Below are positions 1 through 8,678 of a stretch of DNA of 64,000 nucleotides, piece by piece. This DNA comes from Cenococcum geophilum 1.58 (taxonomy: Eukaryota; Ascomycota; Dothideomycetes; Gloniales; Gloniaceae). The notes beneath the pieces were generated by a model, which saw only the letters and a program-made list of their open reading frames with translations, searched no databases and had not been told where the DNA came from. Both the position numbers and the translations under genes were made by a program. The stretch lies in contig KV748208.1 of the NCBI GenBank assembly GCA_001692895.1, positions 1,178,001 through 1,242,000 on the forward strand, given 5' to 3'. Every line of letters starts with the position of its first letter. The stretch's first letter is position 1.

Positions 1-194
1 AGACAGACAGATAGGCAGGCGGGTAGGTAGGTAGGTAGATAGACAAACAGACAGATAGATAGACAGACAGATAGACAGACAGATAGATAGACAGATAGAT
101 AGGTAGGCAGACAGGTAGACAGGCAGATAGGTAGACAGGCAGGCAGGCAGGTAGGTATGCAGGTAGGTCGGTAGGTAGGTAGGTAGGTAGGAGA
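1..194. repeat. Tetranucleotide repeat array (GATA/GACA/GTAG)
   Basis: Imperfect GACA, GATA and GTAG tetranucleotides run from the window edge to about 190 and end in a pure GTAG run. The same composition in reverse complement lies at 2196-2640, so the two arrays face each other across the unit between them. No coding potential. Confidence 0.9.
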
Positions 195-2189
195 GAACCG
201 TCGCTATATACTAAATTATCTAAAATAATATAATTTATTTTGCACCAACTGCGTAAACTAAGCAAATACTATTAAGTACGTAGGAAGAGCAATATTTATT
301 TATTGCTTAAAGTGGGTAGAATATACGGAATGCGCAAGAAGGGCATTATATATTAATTGCGCATTAAGTGCTTAATAGGGTAGGGGTACTACTTGCCTAA
401 GTGGCTATAAATGCGCAATTAGCTGCACTAAGTTGTTGAATGCGGCAGTGTGCCGCAGCTTAGTCGATACCATACGCTACACGTTGTGGTGCGCGAAATG
501 CGCATTTGGCCGCCAAATGCTGCCAAATGCTGCAAAAATGCTGGTAAATTTTTTCCTGACGAAGCTTATACTATAAGAATATAACTATAAGATCTATAAT
601 AAGGAACTTCTCGCGATTATATAAGCGTTTAAGGAATTCTAACCGGAACTCTCCTTAGTAGAACCTAACTAGCTAACTAAAGTCCTTACGGATTATTGTA
701 ACCTTAAGTACTTTATAACTACGAAATAGCTAAACTAACGCTAAGTACGCTAGAATAAGTTCCTCTCTAGTTTTAACTTTAAAATTGTATATAGGCTAGG
801 AGTATAAGGTACTAAGCCTAATAGCCTAATACGCCGCTTATAAGACCTTTTTTAGTCTAAAGATAACCCCTATAACTAGTTCCAATAATAAACAATCCTA
901 AAAGCACGGAATTTAGCCCTAGGTATACTACCTATAATAGAGCTAACTGTACCTTAGCTCTATACTATAGAACTAAAATTACCTCCTAAAATTAATAAGC
1001 TTATTACTATAGTATATAACACCTCTATTAACCTATTACTATATTAACTTATTGCCGTAAAGACCGCTAGCGCCTATACGCTGCTAACTAAACTCTAAAG
1101 CTTAGGCTAGATTAATATAGCAGCCTTAAAAGTAAAAGAGAATAGGCTCTATTATAGAGGCCGTCTATTTGTCCCTAACTTAGAAAATTTTAACGGCAAT
1201 TAATCTAAATAGCCTACGACCTCTAATTAAGCGGCTATTTAGGTAAAGAAGGAACCTATAAGCTTCTTAGCCGATACTACTTTTAGCCTAAAATAATAGA
1301 CTTAGTTAAACGCTTTATAGGTACCTACTACGGTTATAAGCGCGCTAAGGCCTTTAATATAAAGTACTAAGGACTACTACACCCTTTACTAGTACCTATA
1401 TAACAATGGGCAGATATTACTATAGATTTCGTTATTAACCTACCACCCTATAAACGATATGGCTGTACCTATAAGAACATCCTTATAATAATATACCGAC
1501 TTATAAAAGAGCGCCACTACGTCCTAACTAAAGGCGTAGCTGTTAGCGACGTTACTAACGCCTTCCTTCGCGAAATCTACCGATTATATAGGTTACCTAA
1601 CTTAATTACGTCCGACTAAGGTATATAGTTTAGCTCTAATATATAGAGACAAATCTACTAACGCCTTGGCATCTCCGTTAAGATATTTATATCCTTTTAC
1701 TATAAAACTACTAGGTAACCGGAAAACACTAATACTAGTATAAAAGCGTACCTATAACAGGTAGTCGCCTATAGTTAAGATAACTAGGTAGATTACCTCC
1801 TACTAGGTAAATTCGTAGCGAATAACTATGTCTTAACTACTATAGGACTTACCCCATTCTTCGCGAATAAGGGATATTACCCCCATCGGCAAAATATGGT
1901 ACCCTTTCAATGGCCTCAATGGTTGGTGGTTGACGCAATTGGCGCGCAGTTGAGGTCATTTGGCAACTCGACCGACTAGCCTATGTCGTGTTTTTTTGAC
2001 ACGCAGCCTGCGCGCAGCCTGCGCGCAACCTGCCAGCAATCTACGCATTTGGCAACCATAATTATATTTACCTCTTTTATACTAATAGCATATTTTAAAT
2101 AAATAAAAGCTATTTTAAAGCTATTTATAAGGCTAGCAAAATAAATATTATTATTTTAGATAATTTAATATAATATAGCGATGGTTTTC
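195..2189. mobile_element. ~2.0 kb unit with ~50-bp terminal inverted repeats
   Basis: The left end (195-243) and right end (2136-2189) are imperfect inverted repeats, sharing CGCTATAT near the tip and AAATTATCTAAAATAAT further in. Less mutated inner flanks on both sides carry CATTTGGC-type motifs (498-535, 1950-1961, 2041-2055). The interior contains a Ty3/gypsy integrase relic. Both ends abut tetranucleotide arrays, so a target-site duplication cannot be judged. It may be a foldback-like element or an inverted duplication of the array edge that trapped a retrotransposon piece; no transposase was seen. Confidence 0.5.
1141..1890 (+). pseudogene. Ty3/gypsy integrase relic
   Basis: Reading through stop codons and frame changes, the plus strand gives the usual order of a Ty3/gypsy integrase. 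First comes an H2C2-side segment beginning RLYYRGRLFVPN. The core DDE region follows: WADITIDFVINLPP, ERHYVLTKGV, LREIYRLYRLPNLITSD. Last is the tail GLTPFFANKGYYP. In-frame TAA and TAG sit where Gln or Trp is expected, as RIP predicts. I see no reverse transcriptase or LTR attached, so this is a fragment trapped inside the inverted-repeat unit. Confidence 0.75.
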
Positions 2190-2195
2190 TTCTAC

Positions 2196-2640
2196 CTATC
2201 TACTATACCTATTAACTTACCTACCTACCTGCATCGCCTACCTATCTACATCTACCTACCTATCTACATCGCCTACCTATCTACATCTACCTGTCTGCAT
2301 TTACCTACCTATCTGCATCTACCTACCTATCTATATTTACCTACCCGTTAGCATCTACCTACCTATCTACATCTGCTTACCTATCTGCATTTACTTACCT
2401 ATCTACATCTGCCTGCCTGTCTATATCTACTTATCTGTATCTACCTACCTGTTTACATCTACCTACCTATTAGCATCTACCTACCTATCTACATCTGCTT
2501 GCCTATCTGCATCTACTTACCTATCTGCATCTGCCTACCTATCTATATCTACTTACCTATCTGCATCTGCCTACCTGTCTACATCTACCTACCTATTAGC
2601 ATCTACCTGTTTATGCCTACCTGTCTGTGCTACCTTAATT
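2196..2640. repeat. 18-bp tandem array (CTACCTACCTATCTGCAT)
   Basis: About 24 units of an 18-bp repeat, each a pyrimidine-rich CTACCTACCTAT block followed by CTGCAT, CTACAT or TAGCAT. The last units break down around 2610-2640. In reverse complement it is built of the same GTAG/GATA words as the array at 1-194. Confidence 0.9.
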
Positions 2641-2677
2641 CAATCAATCGATCGAATCGTTTATAGTGTTGGCTGGC

Positions 2678-3590
2678 TAGTCGTTGTCGTCTGGCTCTGG
2701 CGACGGTCGTCTGGTTCTGCGACGGGTCGTCTAGCTCTGGCAACGGTCGTCTGGTTCTGGGTAACGGTCGTCTGGCTGGCGACGTCGTCTGGTTCTGGCG
2801 ACGGTCGTCTGGTTCTAGCGACCGGTCGTCTGGTTCTGGCGACGGTGTCGTCTGGCTCTGGCAACGGTTGTCTGGTTCTAGTAACGGTCGTCTGGCTGGC
2901 GACGGTTGTCTAGTTCTGGCGACGGTCGTCTAGCGCTGGCAACGTCGTCTGGTTCTGGGCGACGGTCGTCTAGCTCTGCAACGGTCGTCTGGCGCTGGCA
3001 ACGGTCGTCTGGTTCTGGCGACGGTCGTCTGGCTCTGGCAACGGTCGTCTAGTTCTAGTAACGGTCGTCTGGCTGGCGACGGTCGTCTGGTTCTGGCGAC
3101 GGTCGTCTAGTTCTGGCGACGGTCGTCCTGGCTCTGGCAACGGGTTCGTCTGGTTCTAGTAACTGGTTCGTCTGGCTGGCGACGGTCGTCTGGTTCTGGC
3201 GACGGTCGTCTGGCGCTGGCAACGGTCGTTCTGGTTCTGGCGACGGGTCGTCTGGCTCTGGCAACGGTCGGTCTGGTTCTGGTAACGGTCGTCTGGCTGG
3301 CGACGGTCGTCTGGTTCTGGCGACGGTCGTTCTGGCGTTGGCCGCAACGGTCGTCTGTTCTGGCGACGCGTCGTCTGCTTCTGGTAACGGGTGGCTCTGG
3401 TTCTGGCTGACGGTCAAGTCTGGCTGGCGGCAGGTCGTCTGGTTCTGGCGCAGTCGTCTGGTTGCTGCGGCGACTGTCGTCTGGCTGCGATGTTTCGTGC
3501 TAGTTCTGGTAACGGTATCTGGTTCTGGCGACGGTCGTTATCTCTAGCAATCGCGTCCTCTGCTGGCTGCCGTTCTGGTTCCTCCTAGGT
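2678..3590. repeat. 20-bp minisatellite (GGTCGTCTGGTTCTGGCGAC)
   Basis: More than 40 degenerate copies of a GC-rich 20-bp unit. Its period is not a multiple of three, so the open frames across it (Pro/Glu/Asp/Arg-rich on the minus strand) are by-products of the repeat. Unlike the retroelements around it, it keeps its TpG dinucleotides and shows no RIP. Confidence 0.9.
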
Positions 3591-3639
3591 TAGGGGGGAT
3601 ATTAATGAATGAAGGAGGGGTAAAAAAATAGGTGCGTTT

Positions 3640-4095
3640 ACATAGGGGTAGAGGCACGTGTTAGGGCTATCGGACTATAGCGGGGACTCCGATGCAGATC
3701 GCTTTGTGTTAGAGGACCTCTGTACGCAGAGCTTCGCGCAGCAGTCTTCGTTGCGAAGAGCCTCTGTACGCAGAGCTTCTCTCGCAGAGCCTCGTGCAGA
3801 CGCCTCTGTACGCCTCGGGCTTCGCCGCATAGCCCTCGCGCAGAGCCTCGTGCAGGGCCCTCGTGCAGAGCTTCGTGCAGAGCTTCGTCGTGTAGAGCTT
3901 CGTGCAGAGCTTCGTGCAGAGCTTTCGTGCAGAGCTTTCGTGCAGAGCCTCTATACGCAGAGCTTCGTGTAAGGCCTCGTGAAGAGCCCTTATGCAAAGC
4001 TTCGTGCAGAGCTTTGTTGCAGAGCCTCTATGCGCAGAGCTTCATGCAGAGCCTCTGTACGCAGAGTTTATGTAGAGCTTCGTGCAGAGCCTCCA
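3640..4095. repeat. 12-bp minisatellite (CTTCGTGCAGAG)
   Basis: Degenerate copies of a 12-bp unit, mixed with a longer CTCTGTACGCAGAG variant. The period is a multiple of three, so long frames stay open on both strands (Ala-Leu-His-Glu type on minus, Arg-Ala-Glu-Leu on plus). I treat both as artefacts of the repeat. Confidence 0.88.
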
Positions 4096-4194
4096 AGTAA
4101 TAAGACTATAAGATTGTATGAGATTATATATAGGATTATATATAATAGTTAAATATATAGTATATAACTTTACCTTAATCGCACGTTAAGAAAT

Positions 4195-4735
4195 ATACAG
4201 TTAGCTTTTAAAGTTGTTAAGTAGGTCAACTATATATTAAGTTAGTTAAATTATATATTAAGTAGGTTAATTGCGTGTTAAGTTAGTTAAATTATATATT
4301 AAGTAGGTCAACTGCGTGTTAAGTTAGTTAAATTGCATATTAAGTAGGTTAACTGCGTATTAAGTTAGTTAAATTATATATTAAGTAGGTCAACTACGTG
4401 TTAAGTTAGTTAAATTGCATATTAAGTAGGTTAACTGCGTGTTGAGTTAGTTAAATTGTATGTTAAGTAGGTCAACTGCGTGTTAAGTTAGTTAAATTGC
4501 ATATTAAGTAGGTTAACTGCGTATTAAGTTAGTTAAATTATATATTAAGTAGGTTAACTGCGTATTAAGTTAGTTAAATTGCATGTTAAGTAGGTCAACT
4601 GCGTATTAAGTTAGTTAAATTATATGTTAAGTAGGTNAACTGCGTATTAAGTTAGTTAAATTATATATTAAGTTGGTCAATTGCGTATTAAGTTAGTTAA
4701 TTGCGTGTTGAGTTAGTTAAATTGCATATTAATTA
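4195..4735. repeat. 41-bp satellite made of two related half-units
   Basis: About 13 copies of a 41-bp unit, itself a 21-bp half (TTAAGTTAGTTAAATTGCATA) followed by a 20-bp half of the form TTAAGTAGGTYAACTGCGTR. Both halves start with TTAAGT and end in a GC-containing CAT or CGT word, so the unit looks like an ancient ~20-bp repeat that became a dimer. One N occurs near 4637. The array stops next to chromovirus sequence. Confidence 0.9.
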
Positions 4736-4744
4736 CGCGAAACG

Positions 4745-5560
4745 CGAAAACCAAAGTCTACTTAAATCTTATTCTATGAATATTTTCCTAATGCCTAATC
4801 TGGTATAGAACTACTAGAACCTATTAATAAGAAACTACTATATAGAAAATGCCTTAAGATACTACTTACTAACTAATATACAGACTATATAAAAAATCTA
4901 CTTAACTACTATAAGGGAGAAATGGCCTAGGCTTAAGTAAAGTAGGTTTACTTTACTAACTGTTATAGAACGCTACTACCGGAGATATGTATTGGCGACT
5001 AGGTATAGCTAGATATACGCAATATCTCTATATAGAGGCCTATAAAGTTACTTAATTATAAGAACCTTGGCCCCTACTTAATTAAATGAGTTATTAATAG
5101 GGGAGCCGCATATAAGCTAGAGCTCCCGCCTACCCTAGCCACCTATAGGATATAGCCTATATTTTACCTATAGCTACTACACCTTTACTAGCCTAACCTC
5201 TTACCGGGACAGATATAGCCTAAACCCCTATTAGTACTAATCTAAGATAAGAACAAAGACAAGAATTACAAGAAGTGGACTATTAAACGAATTATTAACT
5301 CTAAATACTTTAGTAAAGGTAGAGGACGGCGGCTCTACTATAAAGCTACCTATATAGGATTTGATATAGATTAGCCGGAATAGTAACTATAGGAAGATTT
5401 TAAAAACGCGAAAGATCTAATTAGCAATTTCTACTACGCAAACCTATAAAAACTAGGCCTAAGTAGAGATTTTATACCTAATCCCCTATAGGAGCCGTTA
5501 TAGCTAAATTATTAAATATTATTGTTATATAACTACTCTAATAAGATATCTAGGAACTTT
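4745..5560 (+). pseudogene. Chromovirus (Ty3/gypsy) integrase C-terminus and chromodomain relic
   Basis: The plus strand, read through RIP-type stops, gives the C-terminal integrase signature of chromoviruses (NISIQRPIKLLNYKNLGPY, AAYKLELPPTL, LLPGQIQP). A decayed chromodomain follows from about 5255, with KKWTIKRIINSKYF, then FKNAKDLISNFYYANL. Reverse transcriptase and the catalytic integrase core are missing; the 41-bp satellite begins where they should be. Such chromodomains normally direct integration to marked chromatin. Its 3' region and LTR follow at 5555-6217. Confidence 0.8.
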
Positions 5561-5577
5561 AACCGCCAGTTAAAGTT
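5555..5577 (+). repeat. 23-nt palindrome P1, copy 1
   Basis: Arms AACTTTAACC and GGTTAAAGTT, here with one mismatch, lie just after the chromodomain relic. The following bases GTCTAATTAGTTAGATTC are shared with the other copies at 12150, 36524, 42924 and 48917. Confidence 0.85.
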
Positions 5578-5615
5578 GTCTAATTAGTTAGATTCTAGAC
5601 GCTAAGGAAAAACTA

Positions 5616-6217
5616 GCTAATTAGGATTTTCCATCCCTGGGATAGAAAATTGCCATTAGCTCGCTTACTACTAGCGCCTTAGTAATACCCTTATATCTTA
5701 CTAAGGGAGCGTTCGGTTGCAATCTGGAGCTTTTTCAATCTGACGTTGACCTGTGCTTTCTTCCGGCAGAAAGGACGCGTTCCTTCCTAATTTGATACGC
5801 GTTTGTGGCTTTGTAAAAGCACGGGCGTGTGCAATCTNAAGNCTCNAGAATGAACTNAATCTNAAATCTGGAACGTAGACCTNNAGATTNAACTGACGCC
5901 AAGACCTTCAGTTCAGAAGCCGTATACAGTAAAGTTGCCAACTTTTTAGTAACTTTTAGCGTGTTTTTTGGGCGGTCAGAGGAACATTAAAAATTTGTGG
6001 CTAAAGTCAGGTTGAACTGGAATTCAACCAAATAGTCGCCTTAGAATCAGATTGGAGCTCCAGATCAACTCCATTCTGAACTAAATCTGGGGCCTCCAGA
6101 TTGCAACCGAACGCTCCCTAAGTCTTTAATAGTCTCCTTCCCCTCTATAGCTTAGTACCTTCGCATAGTAGTAACCTATAAGCTTTAAGTTAGAAGTATT
6201 TGTACAAGCCTATTATA
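5616..6217 (+). repeat. Decayed chromovirus LTR, split by a MITE
   Basis: The stretch from the P2 palindrome (5616-5658) through GCTTACTACTAGCGCC, then after the MITE CTTAGTACCTTCG to GCCTATTATA, follows in order the LTRs of element G at 6827-7009 and 8496-8678. The left border is uncertain because it lies in RIP-degraded sequence. Confidence 0.55.
5705..6118. mobile_element. PIF/Harbinger-like MITE, 414 bp, TSD TAA
   Basis: The termini are perfect inverted repeats over about 25 bp, starting GGGAGCGTTCGGTTGCAATC and ending in the reverse complement. They are flanked by TAA at 5702-5704 and 6119-6121. A 3-bp TWA duplication and GGG...GTTCGG ends are typical of PIF/Harbinger elements. It has no transposase and is too short for one. 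It retains CpA and TpG and contains several N calls (5838-5890). It sits inside a RIP-mutated LTR. Confidence 0.85.
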
Positions 6218-6323
6218 CCTATAACGATATCTCTTCTTCTTCTCTATACCCTAAGTATTCCCCCTATATGTATATAGTAACCACAGCGTCGCCGGAGCTC
6301 CGCCTTAATAGGAGGGGGGGTAG
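6218..6323 (+). other. Short stretch ending in a polypurine tract before an LTR
   Basis: Unassigned sequence ending in GGAGGGGGGG (6311-6320), three bases before the LTR at 6324. A polypurine tract in this position marks a 3' LTR of a plus-strand element whose body is missing here. Confidence 0.5.
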
Positions 6324-6516
6324 TGTCACGGAACCCGACCGCAGGGGCCTCTATAGAAGAGCCCCATGCTCTTATATACACCTCGCGTACAGCTTACGTC
6401 AGCTACGCGTAGGTATATCACCTCCTTACGCCCTCGACCCTTACGATCGATCGCGTAACGTCTTGTAGACTCCTCGAATACATACGCTCTGTAGCCACTG
6501 CCCCCGTTCCGTGACA
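6324..6516 (+). repeat. LTR of the E family (193 bp), body missing
   Basis: It begins TGTCACGGAAC and ends GTTCCGTGACA, a perfect 11-bp inverted terminus. The same 193-bp LTR, RIP-mutated, is at 56745-56937 in front of a gag. No direct repeat flanks it (GGTAG against TACTT), so it is probably one end of a truncated element rather than a solo LTR. Confidence 0.8.
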
Positions 6517-6826
6517 TACTTATTGCGATATTATAGCCATGTCTATAATCCTTAATAATAGATTTTTTTTTGTGAAAGTCATCTTAACTTTAGGTAGTTG
6601 TGCTAATTTAGACCAAATATTTATAAAATATTAGGTTATCTCTCTAATTAATTAACTTTTAGTAGTATTTTAAGTCGTTATAGTTAAGCAATTTATTAAT
6701 TTATATAGGGAAAATTATAATAATTATTATTATTTATTCTATTTATTGCCCGATTTAGTCCCTTTACTAGGTCTATATAGGCTACTACCTTCTATTATAG
6801 GAAAAATCCCTAATAAGGGAAAAACC
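6517..6826. other. AT-rich stretch, possible LINE 3' end
   Basis: No coding frame. On the minus strand it would continue the LINE at 8679-11625 across the G insertion, and a run of A (plus-strand T-run around 6552-6561) could be its tail. This continuity is inference. Confidence 0.35.
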
Positions 6827-7009
6827 TGTGACGGTGCTGGGGCATCGCCACCTGCCGCATTCAATATCGCTTACTACTAGCGCCTTGGCGCCTCTTGTAT
6901 ATTAACCCCTAACGACCTTCCTCTTCCTTTCTTCTCCTTAGCTTAGTATCTTCGTGTATATAGCATTCGTTTAAGCTTCGGTTTAGAGGCATTTGTTTAA
7001 GCCGTTATA
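6827..7009 (+). repeat. 5' LTR of element G
   Basis: 183 bp, the less mutated of the two copies. It contains GCTTACTACTAGCGCCTTGG and, near its end, TTTAGAGGCATTTG. Confidence 0.88.
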
Positions 7010-7479
7010 TTATACTAAGCTTACCCACCCGGGGGGGGGGGGTTAATTTGTTTAAAGCTCTCCTCTCTACCTCGCCTAGGAAGGCCTGGATAATATCCCA
7101 CCCCCGTTCCGCGTGTTAAGGACACGCGTTAAACACCCCTAGCTACGCTTTGTTGACGCGTTAAGTCGCTATTATTAATACTAGAAGCCGGTATTTAAGC
7201 AGCTAGAAGGTTTCCTGTAGATAAGGACAACTGCCTAAAAAGGCAATAATATCTCACCCCTCTGACCTTTTTGACTGATACGGAGTTATACGAGCTGTAG
7301 AAACGACCCCGGTTAAGACTTAGCCTAGGGCTGCGAGGAACAAAGTTAATTAAGACTTAGCCGTAACGCTGCGATAAACGACATTAATAGATACCCAGAC
7401 TACTGCTGCGATAACTACCCTAATTAATACTGAGCTATATAAGGAGAGACGAAATTGATTAGGAAGGACCTGCCGCTAG

Positions 7480-8090
7480 CACCGTACTGCTACCCTAAAC
7501 CCCAAACCGACCGAACGATCGTGCTAATATGCCTGCGATCCGACCTAACAAGAAACTTATGCCGATACGCATACGAGCCAACAAGACTCCGTGCCGATTT
7601 GCCTACGGAATATAACCCTATTACTAGCATTACACTGCCTTCCGAACGACCCCGTCGCTAGTACCGTACTGCTACACGAACCGACAAGCGCCGCGCCGAT
7701 ACGCCTGCGCCCGAACCCGTTGCTAGTACCATACTGCGACCTGAATAGACAACTGTTATGCTGATACGCCTACAATCCACCGACCAGCTAATAGACCAAA
7801 CTCTATATTCGACCCACTATTACGACCCATCGCTGGCACCGTACTGCTACAATCCCAATAAGTTACCGCGCCGATACGCCTGTAAACCACCACCAATAAG
7901 ACACCGTGCCGATGCGCCTGCGGAACTATACCCTAACAACCCGTCGCGCCGATACGCCTGCGACCTGAACATAACTAGGTAGAGCTTTGTTCCCTAGAAT
8001 ATAACCCCGTTGCTAGCATTATACTGCCACCTAAACAACCTATTGCTAGCACCGTACTGCTACTAAACAGACAATAACTCGTGCTAATAT
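7480..8090. repeat. Degenerate internal repeats of element G
   Basis: A two-part module, CCGTCGCTAGCACCGTACTG and GCCGATACGCCTGCG, recurs irregularly with spacers. Short open frames here are not supported as genes. Confidence 0.7.
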
Positions 8091-8495
8091 ACATACGAGT
8101 AACTCCCTAACCCTCCCACCCTTATTAACCCTTTACGTTAACTTTTTTTAAGAGGGGGACTAGGGGGGCTTTTTTTATAGCTCGAGGCGCGCCATAATAA
8201 AAGGGGGGATAGTAGAGCTAGGAGGTACCGGAGTTCTAGAGGAGGAACAACGACCAACGGAGGGCTCCTAGCGATAAACCCCTCGCAGCTGCAGGAGCTG
8301 CAGGACGGCTGCCTACCCTATATCAACTAGGTATAGCGATATACCCCTACAGTAGCAAGAGCTGCAGGACTGCTATAAGTCCTATATTAACCAGCATCGC
8401 GATTAAGCGCCAGATGCAAATTTTTTTTTTTCTCTTCTTTCTTTTCTATAAGGGGATAAAGCCTAGGGGCAGGCTTTTTTTAGGAGGGGGGGTAA

Positions 8496-8678
8496 TATAA
8501 TAATGCTGGGGCATCGCCACCTGCCGTATTTAAGATCGCTTACTACTAGCGCCTTGGCGCCTCCTGTATATTAGCCCCTAACGACCTTCCTCTTCCTTTC
8601 TTCTCCTTAGCTTAGTATCTTTGTATATACAGCATTCGTTTAAGCTTCGGTTTAGAGGCATTTGTTTAAGCCGTTATA
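8496..8678 (+). repeat. 3' LTR of element G
   Basis: 183 bp, starting TATAATAATGC where the 5' copy has TGTGACGGTGC; the differences are all transitions. Confidence 0.88.

Larger units (their letters stand above)
6827..8678 (+). mobile_element. Element G: short non-autonomous LTR retrotransposon, TSD AAACC
   Basis: Two 183-bp LTRs (6827-7009 and 8496-8678) enclose 1.49 kb and are flanked by AAACC at 6822-6826 and 8679-8683. The first LTR starts TGTGACGGTGC and both end GCCGTTATA. A polypurine tract GGAGGGGGGGTAA directly precedes the 3' LTR, setting the plus orientation. The interior encodes no gag or pol; it holds degenerate repeats (7480-8090) and a CTGCAGGAGCTGCAGGA-type repeat (8286-8375). 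Its LTR resembles those of D and the 5616-6217 relic, so a chromovirus of that family probably supplied its enzymes. The class is TRIM or small LARD. Confidence 0.88.

Noticed and set aside
2661-3417. Open frames rich in Pro, Glu, Asp and Arg across the 20-bp minisatellite
   Set aside because: They follow the repeat, shift frame with each unit and overlap on both strands; no start context or homologue is recognisable.
3638-3997. 119-codon minus and 104-codon plus frames in the 12-bp array
   Set aside because: The period of 12 keeps any frame without a stop open; both strands are open over the same bases.
2196-4735. Could the regular arrays be CRISPR?
   Set aside because: No unique spacers between repeats, and the genome is plainly eukaryotic; these are tandem satellites.
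5735-5941. Minus-strand frame in the MITE
   Set aside because: It contains uncalled residues and lies in a 414-bp non-autonomous element with no transposase similarity.
6324-6516. Calling this LTR a true solo LTR
   Set aside because: The flanking five bases do not match and a polypurine tract precedes it, so it is more likely the surviving end of a truncated element.
7455-7982. Two plus-strand frames of 68 and 74 codons in element G
   Set aside because: They track the degenerate CGTACTGCTAC/GCCGATACGCC repeats and resemble no gag or other protein.
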